From Microbacterium azadirachtae (GTDB lineage: Bacteria > Actinomycetota > Actinomycetes > Actinomycetales > Microbacteriaceae): DNA of 64,000 nucleotides. The position numbers and the translations under genes are program-made. The stretch lies in NCBI RefSeq assembly GCF_000956545.1, contig NZ_JYIT01000070.1:1-64000 (forward strand), in the 5' to 3' direction. A model generated the notes under the pieces. The model ran no database searches and was not told the DNA's origin. It saw only the letters and a program-made list of their open reading frames with translations. Numbering within the stretch: the first letter of the stretch is position 1; each line of letters opens with the position of its first letter. Below are positions 1 to 6,255 of the stretch, piece after piece.

Positions 1-24
1 GCGTCAGATGTGTATAAGAGACAG
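1..24 (+). other. Tn5/Nextera adapter remnant at contig end
   Basis: Bases 6-24 are the 19-bp Tn5 mosaic end (AGATGTGTATAAGAGACAG), and bases 1-5 continue the standard Nextera read-1 adapter. This is library sequence, not genome. Genomic sequence starts at about base 25. Confidence 0.97.
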
Positions 25-136
25 GAGACGTATCCCCGGGCCGCCCTCATCCCGTTCGCTGGTCGCGTTCTGCGGGTATCCGCGAAGGATGACCGCCATC
101 TTCGACCAGTGAGCGGCGCGCCCGGGGATACATCTC
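25..136. repeat. Inverted repeat 25-40 / 121-136
   Basis: The 16-base arm at 25-40 (GAGACGTATCCCCGGG) is the reverse complement of 121-136 with one mismatch. The arms enclose a second palindromic unit (56-115). It lies just upstream of the truncated kinase, so it may be a promoter or terminator structure. The closeness to the adapter means a library or assembly artefact cannot be excluded. Confidence 0.5.
56..115. repeat. Dispersed palindromic unit, copy A
   Basis: The left arm TCGCTGGTCGCG (56-67) and the right arm around 103-115 (CGACCAGTGAGCG) form an imperfect hairpin. The same left arm, followed by a similar GCGGGT-TCCGCG block, recurs at 37181-37237 in a different intergenic region. 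This suggests a small dispersed repeat family. Confidence 0.5.
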
Positions 137-143
137 CGGGCGG

Positions 144-776
144 ATGACCGGGGCGGACCCCATCGCGTACCGTGAGGGGGTGTTCCGCTCCGTCCCGCGC
201 TTCTGGCTCGTCTTCGACATCGTGGGCAGCGCCGTCGGCCTGCTCCTCACGCTGCCGCTGACGTTCACCTTTGAGGCCGGCACCATGAGCCGGTGGATCC
301 CCGACGGCACCGCGTCGTACCTGCTCGTGCTGCTGGTCGCGGTGATCCTGTGGGGCGCGGCTGCGATCAGCCGGCTCTCCCCGGTGCTCGCCCTCGGCGT
401 GGCGTGGTTCGGCGCCGTGGTGCAGATGGCGTGCGGCTTCTCGCCGGGCGCCTACGACCTGGCGATCCTCGCGGTGGTCTTCGCGACGTCGGCGTGGGGG
501 TCGGTGAGACTGCTCTGGATCGGCGGCGCCTCTGCGCTGGGCGGTGGCCTCCTCGCCGGCATCTACATGTCCCTGATCAACGAGCAGGCCCTGATCCAGG
601 ATGCCGAGACGGGGCTGCGCGTCGCGCTGGTCGCGGTGCTGCTCGGCACCGTGTCGGTGCTCACCCTGGTGATGGCCTGGGGCGGCTCAGCGGGCGTTCG
701 CCAGGGCGGCGATCGCGCGGCGGTCGGGCTTGCCCGAGGTGAGCAGCGGGACCTCGGCGAGCATCAGGATGCGTGA
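144..776 (+). pseudogene. Truncated sensor histidine kinase, membrane domain only
   Basis: The reading frame starts at ATG 144 and encodes about 178 residues with several hydrophobic segments (near residues 22-40, 58-80, 82-100, 105-120, 128-145, 158-177). This resembles the N-terminal membrane module of actinobacterial two-component sensor kinases. A full kinase would continue with the H-box and ATPase domains. Here the frame instead runs into the 3' end of menE on the opposite strand (from 687) and finishes in about 30 residues that are antisense to menE. The gene is either genuinely deleted or a chimeric join close to the contig end. The kinase assignment rests on the style of the membrane segments and is moderate. 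Confidence 0.5.
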
Positions 777-1805
777 GGGGCGCGCCACTGTGCCCACTTC
801 GGCCGCGACCCTGTCGCGCGCAGCGGCGAGGAGCGCCTCCCCCTCTGCCTCCGGGCCGGCGGCGACGATCGCGGAGCCCTGGCCCCAGCGCTCGTCGTCC
901 ACCGCGACCACCACCGCGCCCTCCAGCCCCGGGACCGACCGCACGGCGCGTTCGACCCGGTCCAGGGAGACGTTGATCCCGCCCGACACGATGACGTTGT
1001 CGAGGCGGCCGATCACCGCGACGCGGCCGTCCGCGACCGTGCCTGCGTCGCCCGTGCGGTACCAGCGCACCCCGTCCGCGTCGACGGCGAAGGCGCGCGC
1101 GGTCAGGCCGGGATCGCCCAGGTAGCCGTCGGCGAGCATCGGCCCGGTCAGACGGATCTCACAATCGACGGCCTCCGCCCGCACACCGTCGAGCGGCGCG
1201 CCGTCGTACACGCACCCGCCCGCGGTCTCGCTGGAGCCGTAGGTGCGCACGATCCGCGCACCCACCTCCGCGGCCCGCTCCCGCAGGACGGGCGGGAGCG
1301 CCTGCCCTCCGATGAGCACCGCGTCGTACGAGGCCAGCGCGGCGCGCACCTCCCGCTCATCGGCGGCGTCGACCAGCGTCGCCAGCTGCGCCGGCACGAG
1401 CGAGGTGTATCGGGGTCCCGCGCCGAGGCCGCGGGTCGCCGCGACGAACGCCCCCGGTGCGAACCGCCCCTCCAGCAGCGCCGGCTCGGTGCCGGCGAGG
1501 TGCGCGCGCACGAGCACCTGCAGCCCCGCGACGTAGCCCGCCGAGAGCGCGAGGGTCCAGCGCCCGGATCCGATCCGCTCCGCCGTGGCCGCGGCGCTCG
1601 CCCGCAGCGCGGCGGCGGAGAGCACGACCCGCTTCGGCACGCCCGTGGATCCGGAGGTCGCGATGACCGCCGCGGTGCCCTCGGGCACGACGTCGTCGGG
1701 CCCCGGCTCGAAGCCGAGCGCGAGCGGCGCCGTGCCGTCGAGCGCGGCAGGAAGCGCCGCCTGCACAGCGATCGGATCCGCCCCGTCGGTCCCCCGCAGC
1801 CTCAC
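687..1805 (-). CDS. menE: o-Succinylbenzoate--CoA ligase (MenE)
   Basis: MenE adenylates o-succinylbenzoate and joins it to CoA in menaquinone biosynthesis; it acts in the cytosol. The AMP-binding P-loop motif ATSGSTGVPKRV and the later YGSSETAG and YRTGD motifs identify the ANL superfamily. The C-terminal LTSGKPDRRA holds the family lysine. The protein is about 372 aa, within the short range usual for actinobacterial MenE. The frame is open back to an ATG at 1874, but those first residues are arginine-rich and look untranslated. I prefer GTG at 1805, which has AGGCGG about 6 nt upstream. It lies downstream of menB on the same strand. Confidence 0.93.
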   Translation of the reverse strand: MRLRGTDGADPIAVQAALPAALDGTAPLALGFEPGPDDVVPEGTAAVIATSGSTGVPKRVVLSAAALRASAAATAERIGSGRWTLALSAGYVAGLQVLVRAHLAGTEPALLEGRFAPGAFVAATRGLGAGPRYTSLVPAQLATLVDAADEREVRAALASYDAVLIGGQALPPVLRERAAEVGARIVRTYGSSETAGGCVYDGAPLDGVRAEAVDCEIRLTGPMLADGYLGDPGLTARAFAVDADGVRWYRTGDAGTVADGRVAVIGRLDNVIVSGGINVSLDRVERAVRSVPGLEGAVVVAVDDERWGQGSAIVAAGPEAEGEALLAAARDRVAAEVGTVARPSRILMLAEVPLLTSGKPDRRAIAALANAR

Positions 1806-1904
1806 GCCCGGCCGCCTGCGAGACTCGCGTTCAGAGCGCGCGAATGGCTCCATCCGGGGCGCGGATCCAGCCACGTGCGCGCTTTCAACCCCTGGGGCAT
1901 GGCG

Positions 1905-2822
1905 TCAGAAGTGCCAGGGGTAGGGAGACCAGTCGGGCTCCCGCTTCTCGAGGAAGGAGTCGCGGCCTTCGACGGCCTCGTCCGTGCCGTACGCCAGGCG
2001 CGTCGCCTCGCCCGCGAACACCTGCTGGCCGACCAGCCCGTCGTCGACGGCGTTGAAGGCGAACTTGAGCATGCGGATCGCCGTGGGCGACTTGGTGAGG
2101 ATCGTGCGCGCCATCGCGACCGCCTCGCGCTCGAGGTCGGCGTGCGGCACGACGCGGTTCACCGCACCCGCCTGCATCGCACGCTCGGCCGAGTACTCCT
2201 CCGCGAGGAAGAACACCTCGCGGGCGAACTTCTGCCCGGTCTGGCGCGCCATGTACGCGGATCCGTATCCGGCGTCGAAGGATCCGACATCCGCATCGGT
2301 CTGCTTGAACCGACCGTGCTCGGCGCTCGCGATCGTCAGGTCGCAGACGACGTGGAGCGAGTGACCGCCGCCGGCCGCCCATCCGGACACCACGGCGATG
2401 ACGACCTTCGGCATGAAGCGGATGAGCCGCTGCACCTCGAGGATGTGCAGGCGTCCCGCCCTGGCCTGCGCGTCGGCAGGCACCGCGCTCTCGTCGTCGG
2501 AGTACTTGTAGCCGTCGCGGCCGCGGATCCGCTGATCACCGCCCGAGCAGAACGCCCAGCCGCCGTCCTTCGGGCTCGGGCCGTTGCCGGTGAGCAGCAC
2601 CACGCCGATGCGGGGATCCTGCCGCGCCGCGTCCAGAGCCCGGTACAGCTCGTCGACGGTGTGCGGCCGGAAGGCGTTGCGCACCTCCGGCCGGTCGAAC
2701 GCGATCCTTGCGATCCGGCCGTCGTTCGAGACGTGCGCGGTGATGTCGGTGTACTCCCCGGCACCGGGCGCGAGCGTCCACTCGGCGGGATCGAACAGGT
2801 CGGAGACGTGCGTGTCGGTCAC
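1905..2822 (-). CDS. menB: 1,4-Dihydroxy-2-naphthoyl-CoA synthase (MenB)
   Basis: MenB closes the second ring of the naphthoquinone by converting o-succinylbenzoyl-CoA to 1,4-dihydroxy-2-naphthoyl-CoA. The 305-aa crotonase-fold protein carries GWAFCSGGDQRIRG near residues 87-100, the oxyanion region SGWAAGGGHSLH, and SFDAGYGS, all hallmarks of MenB rather than generic enoyl-CoA hydratases. The GTG start at 2822 has a TAGGCT hexamer ending 6 nt upstream and no Shine-Dalgarno, suggesting a leaderless transcript. menE follows about 100 nt downstream, so the two probably form one unit. Confidence 0.97.
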   Translation of the reverse strand: MTDTHVSDLFDPAEWTLAPGAGEYTDITAHVSNDGRIARIAFDRPEVRNAFRPHTVDELYRALDAARQDPRIGVVLLTGNGPSPKDGGWAFCSGGDQRIRGRDGYKYSDDESAVPADAQARAGRLHILEVQRLIRFMPKVVIAVVSGWAAGGGHSLHVVCDLTIASAEHGRFKQTDADVGSFDAGYGSAYMARQTGQKFAREVFFLAEEYSAERAMQAGAVNRVVPHADLEREAVAMARTILTKSPTAIRMLKFAFNAVDDGLVGQQVFAGEATRLAYGTDEAVEGRDSFLEKREPDWSPYPWHF

Positions 2823-2828
2823 AGGATC

Positions 2829-2834
2829 AGCCTA
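2829..2834 (-). promoter_or_regulatory. -10 hexamer of menB (TAGGCT)
   Basis: TAGGCT ends 6 nt before the menB GTG. Its first three bases are the TAG stop codon of the upstream membrane protein gene. The spacing predicts transcription starting at or next to the start codon. Confidence 0.55.
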
Positions 2835-3854
2835 TTCCGCGCGGCCGGGACGCGGATGCGGCGTCGCTGTGCGGCGTACGCGACGCAGCTTGAGCCAGCC
2901 GTCGACGATGTCCCACGCGGCGAACAGCACGAGACTGAAGCCGACGACGACGCCGAGGATCCCGAACACCCCGCCCTGCGCCGCCGATGCGCGCTCCCCT
3001 CGCGCGAAGCCCTCGCCGCCCGCCTCCGTGATGAACGCGATCAGGGACGGGTTGACGAGCTCGCCGCGGACCAGCAGCGTGAGCGTCGCGGCGGCGAACG
3101 CGAGGGCCAGCACCGTGTTGATCACGGCGAGTCCCGTCGTCCATCGCTGTCGCACGAAGAGGGCGACGCCGAACGCGGCTTCGAGGACGAGGAACCCCCA
3201 CACCACGATCCAGGGCCACGGCTCGGGGGCGAGCACCGGGATCGGGGATCCGCCCGTCGGGAAGAACCCGAGAAGGCGATCCCACACGATCGCGCCGGCC
3301 ATGACGGCCAGGAAGACGAGCGAGGCGATGAGGTCCGTGCGCCCGGAGCGGGCCTCGGCCGTGGGCGGCAGCTGCTCGGGGGTCCAGTCCAGGATCGTGT
3401 CGCCCGTGGAACCGGTGCGTTCGAGCACGAAGAAGACCAGGGTCGTCCAGAACACCACGTGCACGACCGTCTGGATCAGCACCGCGACGGCGCTGCCGAA
3501 GACCGCGCCCACGGGTGCCCGTGCGATGAGCTGACCGAGCACCACGCCGCCGACCCCGCACAGCGGCACGATCCAGAGCAGCAGGCGGAGCAGGCGCAGC
3601 CAGGCCGCGTAGTAGCGGGGCCCGACCACCCACATGGGCCGGTCGAGCAGGGAGGACGCGTACGCGATGGGCTCTCCGAGCGCGGCGACGACCTCGCGCT
3701 CCGCGCCGTCCCGGTCCTCTCCCTCGGCGATGCGGGGCTCGACCTGCTCGGCGATCGAGGCCTCGAGCTCGGCGAGGATCTCGGCGCGCGAGGAGGCGGG
3801 CACGGCGCGGGCGACGGCGGCGACGTAGCGGTCGGCGTAGGCGGATTCGGTCAT
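2832..3854 (-). CDS. HAAS-domain membrane protein
   Basis: This 340-aa protein has an N-terminal helical domain of about 70 residues (ADRYVAAVARAV, then ILAELEASI and AALGEPIAYA) typical of HAAS/DUF1700-type domains, followed by several hydrophobic segments. Such proteins are commonly encoded next to PadR regulators and are thought to act in membrane or stress signalling; the exact role is unknown. It starts 15 nt downstream of the padR stop with a good Shine-Dalgarno (AGGAGAT), so it is co-transcribed with padR. Its TAG stop is embedded in the menB -10 hexamer. Confidence 0.75.
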   Translation of the reverse strand: MTESAYADRYVAAVARAVPASSRAEILAELEASIAEQVEPRIAEGEDRDGAEREVVAALGEPIAYASSLLDRPMWVVGPRYYAAWLRLLRLLLWIVPLCGVGGVVLGQLIARAPVGAVFGSAVAVLIQTVVHVVFWTTLVFFVLERTGSTGDTILDWTPEQLPPTAEARSGRTDLIASLVFLAVMAGAIVWDRLLGFFPTGGSPIPVLAPEPWPWIVVWGFLVLEAAFGVALFVRQRWTTGLAVINTVLALAFAAATLTLLVRGELVNPSLIAFITEAGGEGFARGERASAAQGGVFGILGVVVGFSLVLFAAWDIVDGWLKLRRVRRTATPHPRPGRAE

Positions 3855-3869
3855 GATCGGATCTCCTGG

Positions 3870-4193
3870 TCAGGGAAGCGTCTTCGCGGCGGCGGCGATG
3901 GCCTCCAGCTCGCGGATGAGGGTGTCGGCCAGGCGGAGCCCGGCGTCGGAGGTGCGGTAGAACTTGCGCGGCCGGGCCTCGTCGGTGTTCCACTCGCTCG
4001 TCAGGTATCCCTGCTTCTCGAGCCGGCGGAGCAGGGGGTAGAGGGTGTTCGCGTCGGTGGGGAACCCGGCCGAGCCGAGCTGCTCGAGCAGGCCGTAGCC
4101 GTATCCGGGCTCGCGCAGCAGACGCAGGCTGGCCAGCACGATCGTTCCGCGCCGCAGCTCCTGCAGATGCCCGTCGAACTCCTCATCGCTCAT
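3870..4193 (-). CDS. PadR-family transcriptional regulator
   Basis: A winged-helix DNA-binding protein of about 107 aa. The motif GYGLLEQLG near residues 30-40 and the C-terminal RKFYRTSDAGLRLAD are characteristic of short PadR proteins. In-frame starts also exist at 4205 and 4217. I prefer ATG 4193 because TATGGT, a plausible -10, lies 7 nt upstream, and the operator-like palindrome 4204-4224 would then cover the promoter. It heads an operon with the HAAS membrane protein, as is usual for this pair, and probably represses itself until a ligand binds. Confidence 0.85.
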   Translation of the reverse strand: MSDEEFDGHLQELRRGTIVLASLRLLREPGYGYGLLEQLGSAGFPTDANTLYPLLRRLEKQGYLTSEWNTDEARPRKFYRTSDAGLRLADTLIRELEAIAAAAKTLP

Positions 4194-4200
4194 GTTCGAC

Positions 4201-4224
4201 ACCATATTGTGCGTCACACACTAT
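4201..4224 (-). promoter_or_regulatory. PadR promoter and operator-like palindrome
   Basis: ATATTGTG (4204-4211) and CACACTAT (4217-4224) form an inverted repeat with 7 of 8 matching pairs around a 5-nt spacer. It overlaps TATGGT (read on the minus strand at 4201-4206), a likely -10. The position fits autorepression by PadR. Confidence 0.55.
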
Positions 4225-4274
4225 TGTCAATCGCACGTCTCGCCCCGAACCCCGCGACTGCGCCGGAGGCGGCC

Positions 4275-4353
4275 ACGATCTGCACACGGTGCGACGATCC
4301 GCACACGACGAGCGCGGATCCCTGTGCGGATCGTCACCCGGGGTGCAGATCGT
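4275..4353. repeat. Nested double inverted repeat between padR and menC
   Basis: Outer arms ACGATCTGCAC (4275-4285) and GTGCAGATCGT (4343-4353) are perfect, 11 bp. Inner arms ACGATCCGCACA (4294-4305) and TGTGCGGATCGT (4323-4334) are perfect, 12 bp. The two arm sequences are themselves related (ACGATCYGCAC). The whole can fold as one long hairpin with an internal loop, or present four similar half-sites to a protein. It sits between divergent genes, so a terminator role is unlikely. Confidence 0.6.
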
Positions 4354-4413
4354 CGCGCGCACCTGCGGGCAGGGCGGATCCGGTCGGCGGATCCGCGGGT
4401 GCATGATGGGGGC

Positions 4414-5397
4414 ATGACCGACCTCCCCGCCCTCGCCGAGCTCCTCGAGACCGCGCGGGTTGTCGCGTTGCCGATGCACACCCGGTTCCGCGGAGTGGAC
4501 GTGCGCGAGGCGCTCCTGTTCGAGGGACCGGAGGGGTGGGCCGAGTTCTCGCCCTTCCCGGAATACGGCGACGACGAGGCCGCGACCTGGCTCGAGGCCG
4601 CGATCGCCGACGCCTGGCATCCGCGCCCGGCAGGGCTGCGCGACCGCATCCCGGTGAACGCCACGGTGCCGGCGGTGCCCGCCGAACGGGTGCCGGCCGT
4701 GCTCGCGCGCTTCGACGGGTGCCGCACGGCGAAGGTCAAGGTCGCGGAGGCGGGGCAGACGCTCGCCGACGACATCGCCCGGGTGCGCGCCGTGCGGGCG
4801 GAGATGGGGCCGGAGGGGCGGATCCGGATCGACGCGAACGCCGGCTGGAACGTCGACGAGGCCGAACGGGCGATCCATGCCCTGGCGCCCTTCGACCTGG
4901 AGTACGCCGAGCAGCCGTGCGCCTCCGTGGCCGAGCTCGCCGAGCTGCGCGAGCGGATCCGCTATCTGGACATCCTCGTCGCGGCGGACGAGAGCGTGCG
5001 GAAGGCGACGGATCCGCTCGAGGTCGCCCGCGCGGGTGCGGCCGACCTGCTCGTCGTCAAGGCGCAGCCGCTCGGCGGCATCCGCCGCGCGCTCGACATC
5101 GTCGCGGACGCAGGGCTCCCCGCCGTCGTCTCCAGCGCTCTCGACACCGCGGTGGGGCTGTCGCTCGGGGCGGCGCTGGCCGCGGCGCTCCCCACGCTCG
5201 AGTTCGACTGCGGCCTGGGCACCGCGTCCCTGTTCGCCGACGACGTCGCCGACGCCCGCCCGCGTGCCGGGTGGGTGTCGCCCGCCCGTGTCATCCCGGA
5301 TCCGGCCGCCCTGACCCGCCTCCAGGCTTCCGCCGATCGCCGCGACTGGTGGATCGCACGCCTGACCCGCTGCCACACCACCCTCGCACAGCGCTGA
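4414..5397 (+). CDS. menC: o-Succinylbenzoate synthase (MenC)
   Basis: MenC dehydrates SHCHC to o-succinylbenzoate, the step before MenE. The 327-aa protein has the enolase-superfamily layout: an N-terminal capping part, then TAKVKVAE (catalytic lysines), RIDANAGW (metal Asp), EYAEQPC (metal Glu), AADESV (metal Asp) and LVVKAQPLGG (lysine). The frame is open upstream to 4192, but ATG 4414 gives the family length. A CATGAT hexamer ends 6 nt before it. It is transcribed away from padR. menD is not in the window. Confidence 0.95.
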   Translation: MTDLPALAELLETARVVALPMHTRFRGVDVREALLFEGPEGWAEFSPFPEYGDDEAATWLEAAIADAWHPRPAGLRDRIPVNATVPAVPAERVPAVLARFDGCRTAKVKVAEAGQTLADDIARVRAVRAEMGPEGRIRIDANAGWNVDEAERAIHALAPFDLEYAEQPCASVAELAELRERIRYLDILVAADESVRKATDPLEVARAGAADLLVVKAQPLGGIRRALDIVADAGLPAVVSSALDTAVGLSLGAALAAALPTLEFDCGLGTASLFADDVADARPRAGWVSPARVIPDPAALTRLQASADRRDWWIARLTRCHTTLAQR

Positions 5398-5406
5398 CCC
5401 CGGCCC

Positions 5407-5479
5407 CCTTCCGTCTATTTGCGCCAAACCGTGGGGTTCAGGGCCCGAATCCCACGGTTTGGCGCAAATAGACGGAAGG
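5407..5479. terminator. Large perfect hairpin, bidirectional terminator
   Basis: The 29-bp arms 5407-5435 and 5451-5479 are perfect reverse complements around a 15-nt loop that contains GGGCCC and itself almost pairs. It lies between the convergent ends of menC and tetR. There is no strong U-tract. The AT-rich centre of the arm (TATTTGCGCCAAA) is unusual for this genome and hints at a dispersed repeat co-opted as a terminator. Confidence 0.8.
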
Positions 5480-5496
5480 AGGGAAGGGGTGCGCTG

Positions 5497-6117
5497 TCAG
5501 CCGAGCAGCAGCGTCACCAGGCGGCCGAGCTCGGTGCTGCCGGTGCGTCGCAGCTGCGCGTCGTCCTGGCCGGCCATCGCGCCGCGCACGGTCATGCCCT
5601 CCCACACGATGAGGAGCATGCGCGCGGCGATCTCCGGCTCGACCCGCAGCGACATCGTGCCGCTCGCGACGATGTCCTCGATGATCCGGGCGATGCCGGC
5701 GACCATCTCCTGCTCCTGCTTGAGATAGGCCTTGCCCCAGGCGTGGTCGCGGAGCGCCCGGAGCCGGATCTCGCTGAGCAGCATGACGCCGAGGCGGTCG
5801 TCGCTTCCCGTGTCCATGACCTGCTGCACGAGCGTGGTCGCGTCGCAGTCCTGGGCGAGCGCACCCGACTCGTTCAGCTCGGTCACCCGCTGCCGCACGG
5901 CCGTCAACCGCTCGGCCGAGACCGTGCCGGCGAGCTCGAGGAACAGCTCGTCCTTCGACTCGAAGTTCGAGTAGAAGGCGCCGCGCGTGAAGCCCGCGCG
6001 CTCGCACACGGCCTCGACGGTCGCGCCGTCCAGTCCCGCCTCGGCGAACACCAGCGCCGCGGCCTCGAGCAGCCGTGCCCGCGTGTTCTCCCGGCTCCTG
6101 GTCGCACTGCCGGTCAT
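5497..6117 (-). CDS. TetR-family transcriptional regulator
   Basis: A 206-aa protein with an N-terminal helix-turn-helix (AALVFAEAG, then VEAVCERAGFTRGAFYSNFESKDELF, residues about 20-60) and a helical ligand-binding domain. The ATG at 6117 has GGAGG about 5 nt upstream and is preferred over a GTG two codons earlier. It is divergent from the mmpL-yhgE operon across an intergenic region holding two palindromes, so it very probably represses that exporter. The ligand is unknown. Confidence 0.93.
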   Translation of the reverse strand: MTGSATRSRENTRARLLEAAALVFAEAGLDGATVEAVCERAGFTRGAFYSNFESKDELFLELAGTVSAERLTAVRQRVTELNESGALAQDCDATTLVQQVMDTGSDDRLGVMLLSEIRLRALRDHAWGKAYLKQEQEMVAGIARIIEDIVASGTMSLRVEPEIAARMLLIVWEGMTVRGAMAGQDDAQLRRTGSTELGRLVTLLLG

Positions 6118-6189
6118 CCGCACCTCCGTCGTCGCGCGCCTCTGCGCGATTCACATCCCGCGCACAGATTATCCCGCGGCCTTCGTTCT

Positions 6190-6225
6190 ACGATACATTC
6201 ACGTATCGAATACACAAGTGTATCG
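6190..6225. promoter_or_regulatory. Double palindromic TetR operator
   Basis: Two adjoining inverted repeats are present: CGATAC (6191-6196) with GTATCG (6203-6208), and ATACAC (6210-6215) with GTGTAT (6218-6223). Both share a GATAC-type half-site, and the whole block is AT-rich compared with its surroundings. Placement between tetR and mmpL fits binding by two regulator dimers. Confidence 0.7.
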
Positions 6226-6255
6226 AACCCGCCCGTGCATCCCTCGGAGGAACCC

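Noticed and set aside
1500..4406. A 968-codon open frame on the plus strand across menE, menB and the HAAS gene
   Set aside because: It is antisense to three clear genes and its translation is Arg/Gly/His-rich without domains; high-G+C shadow.
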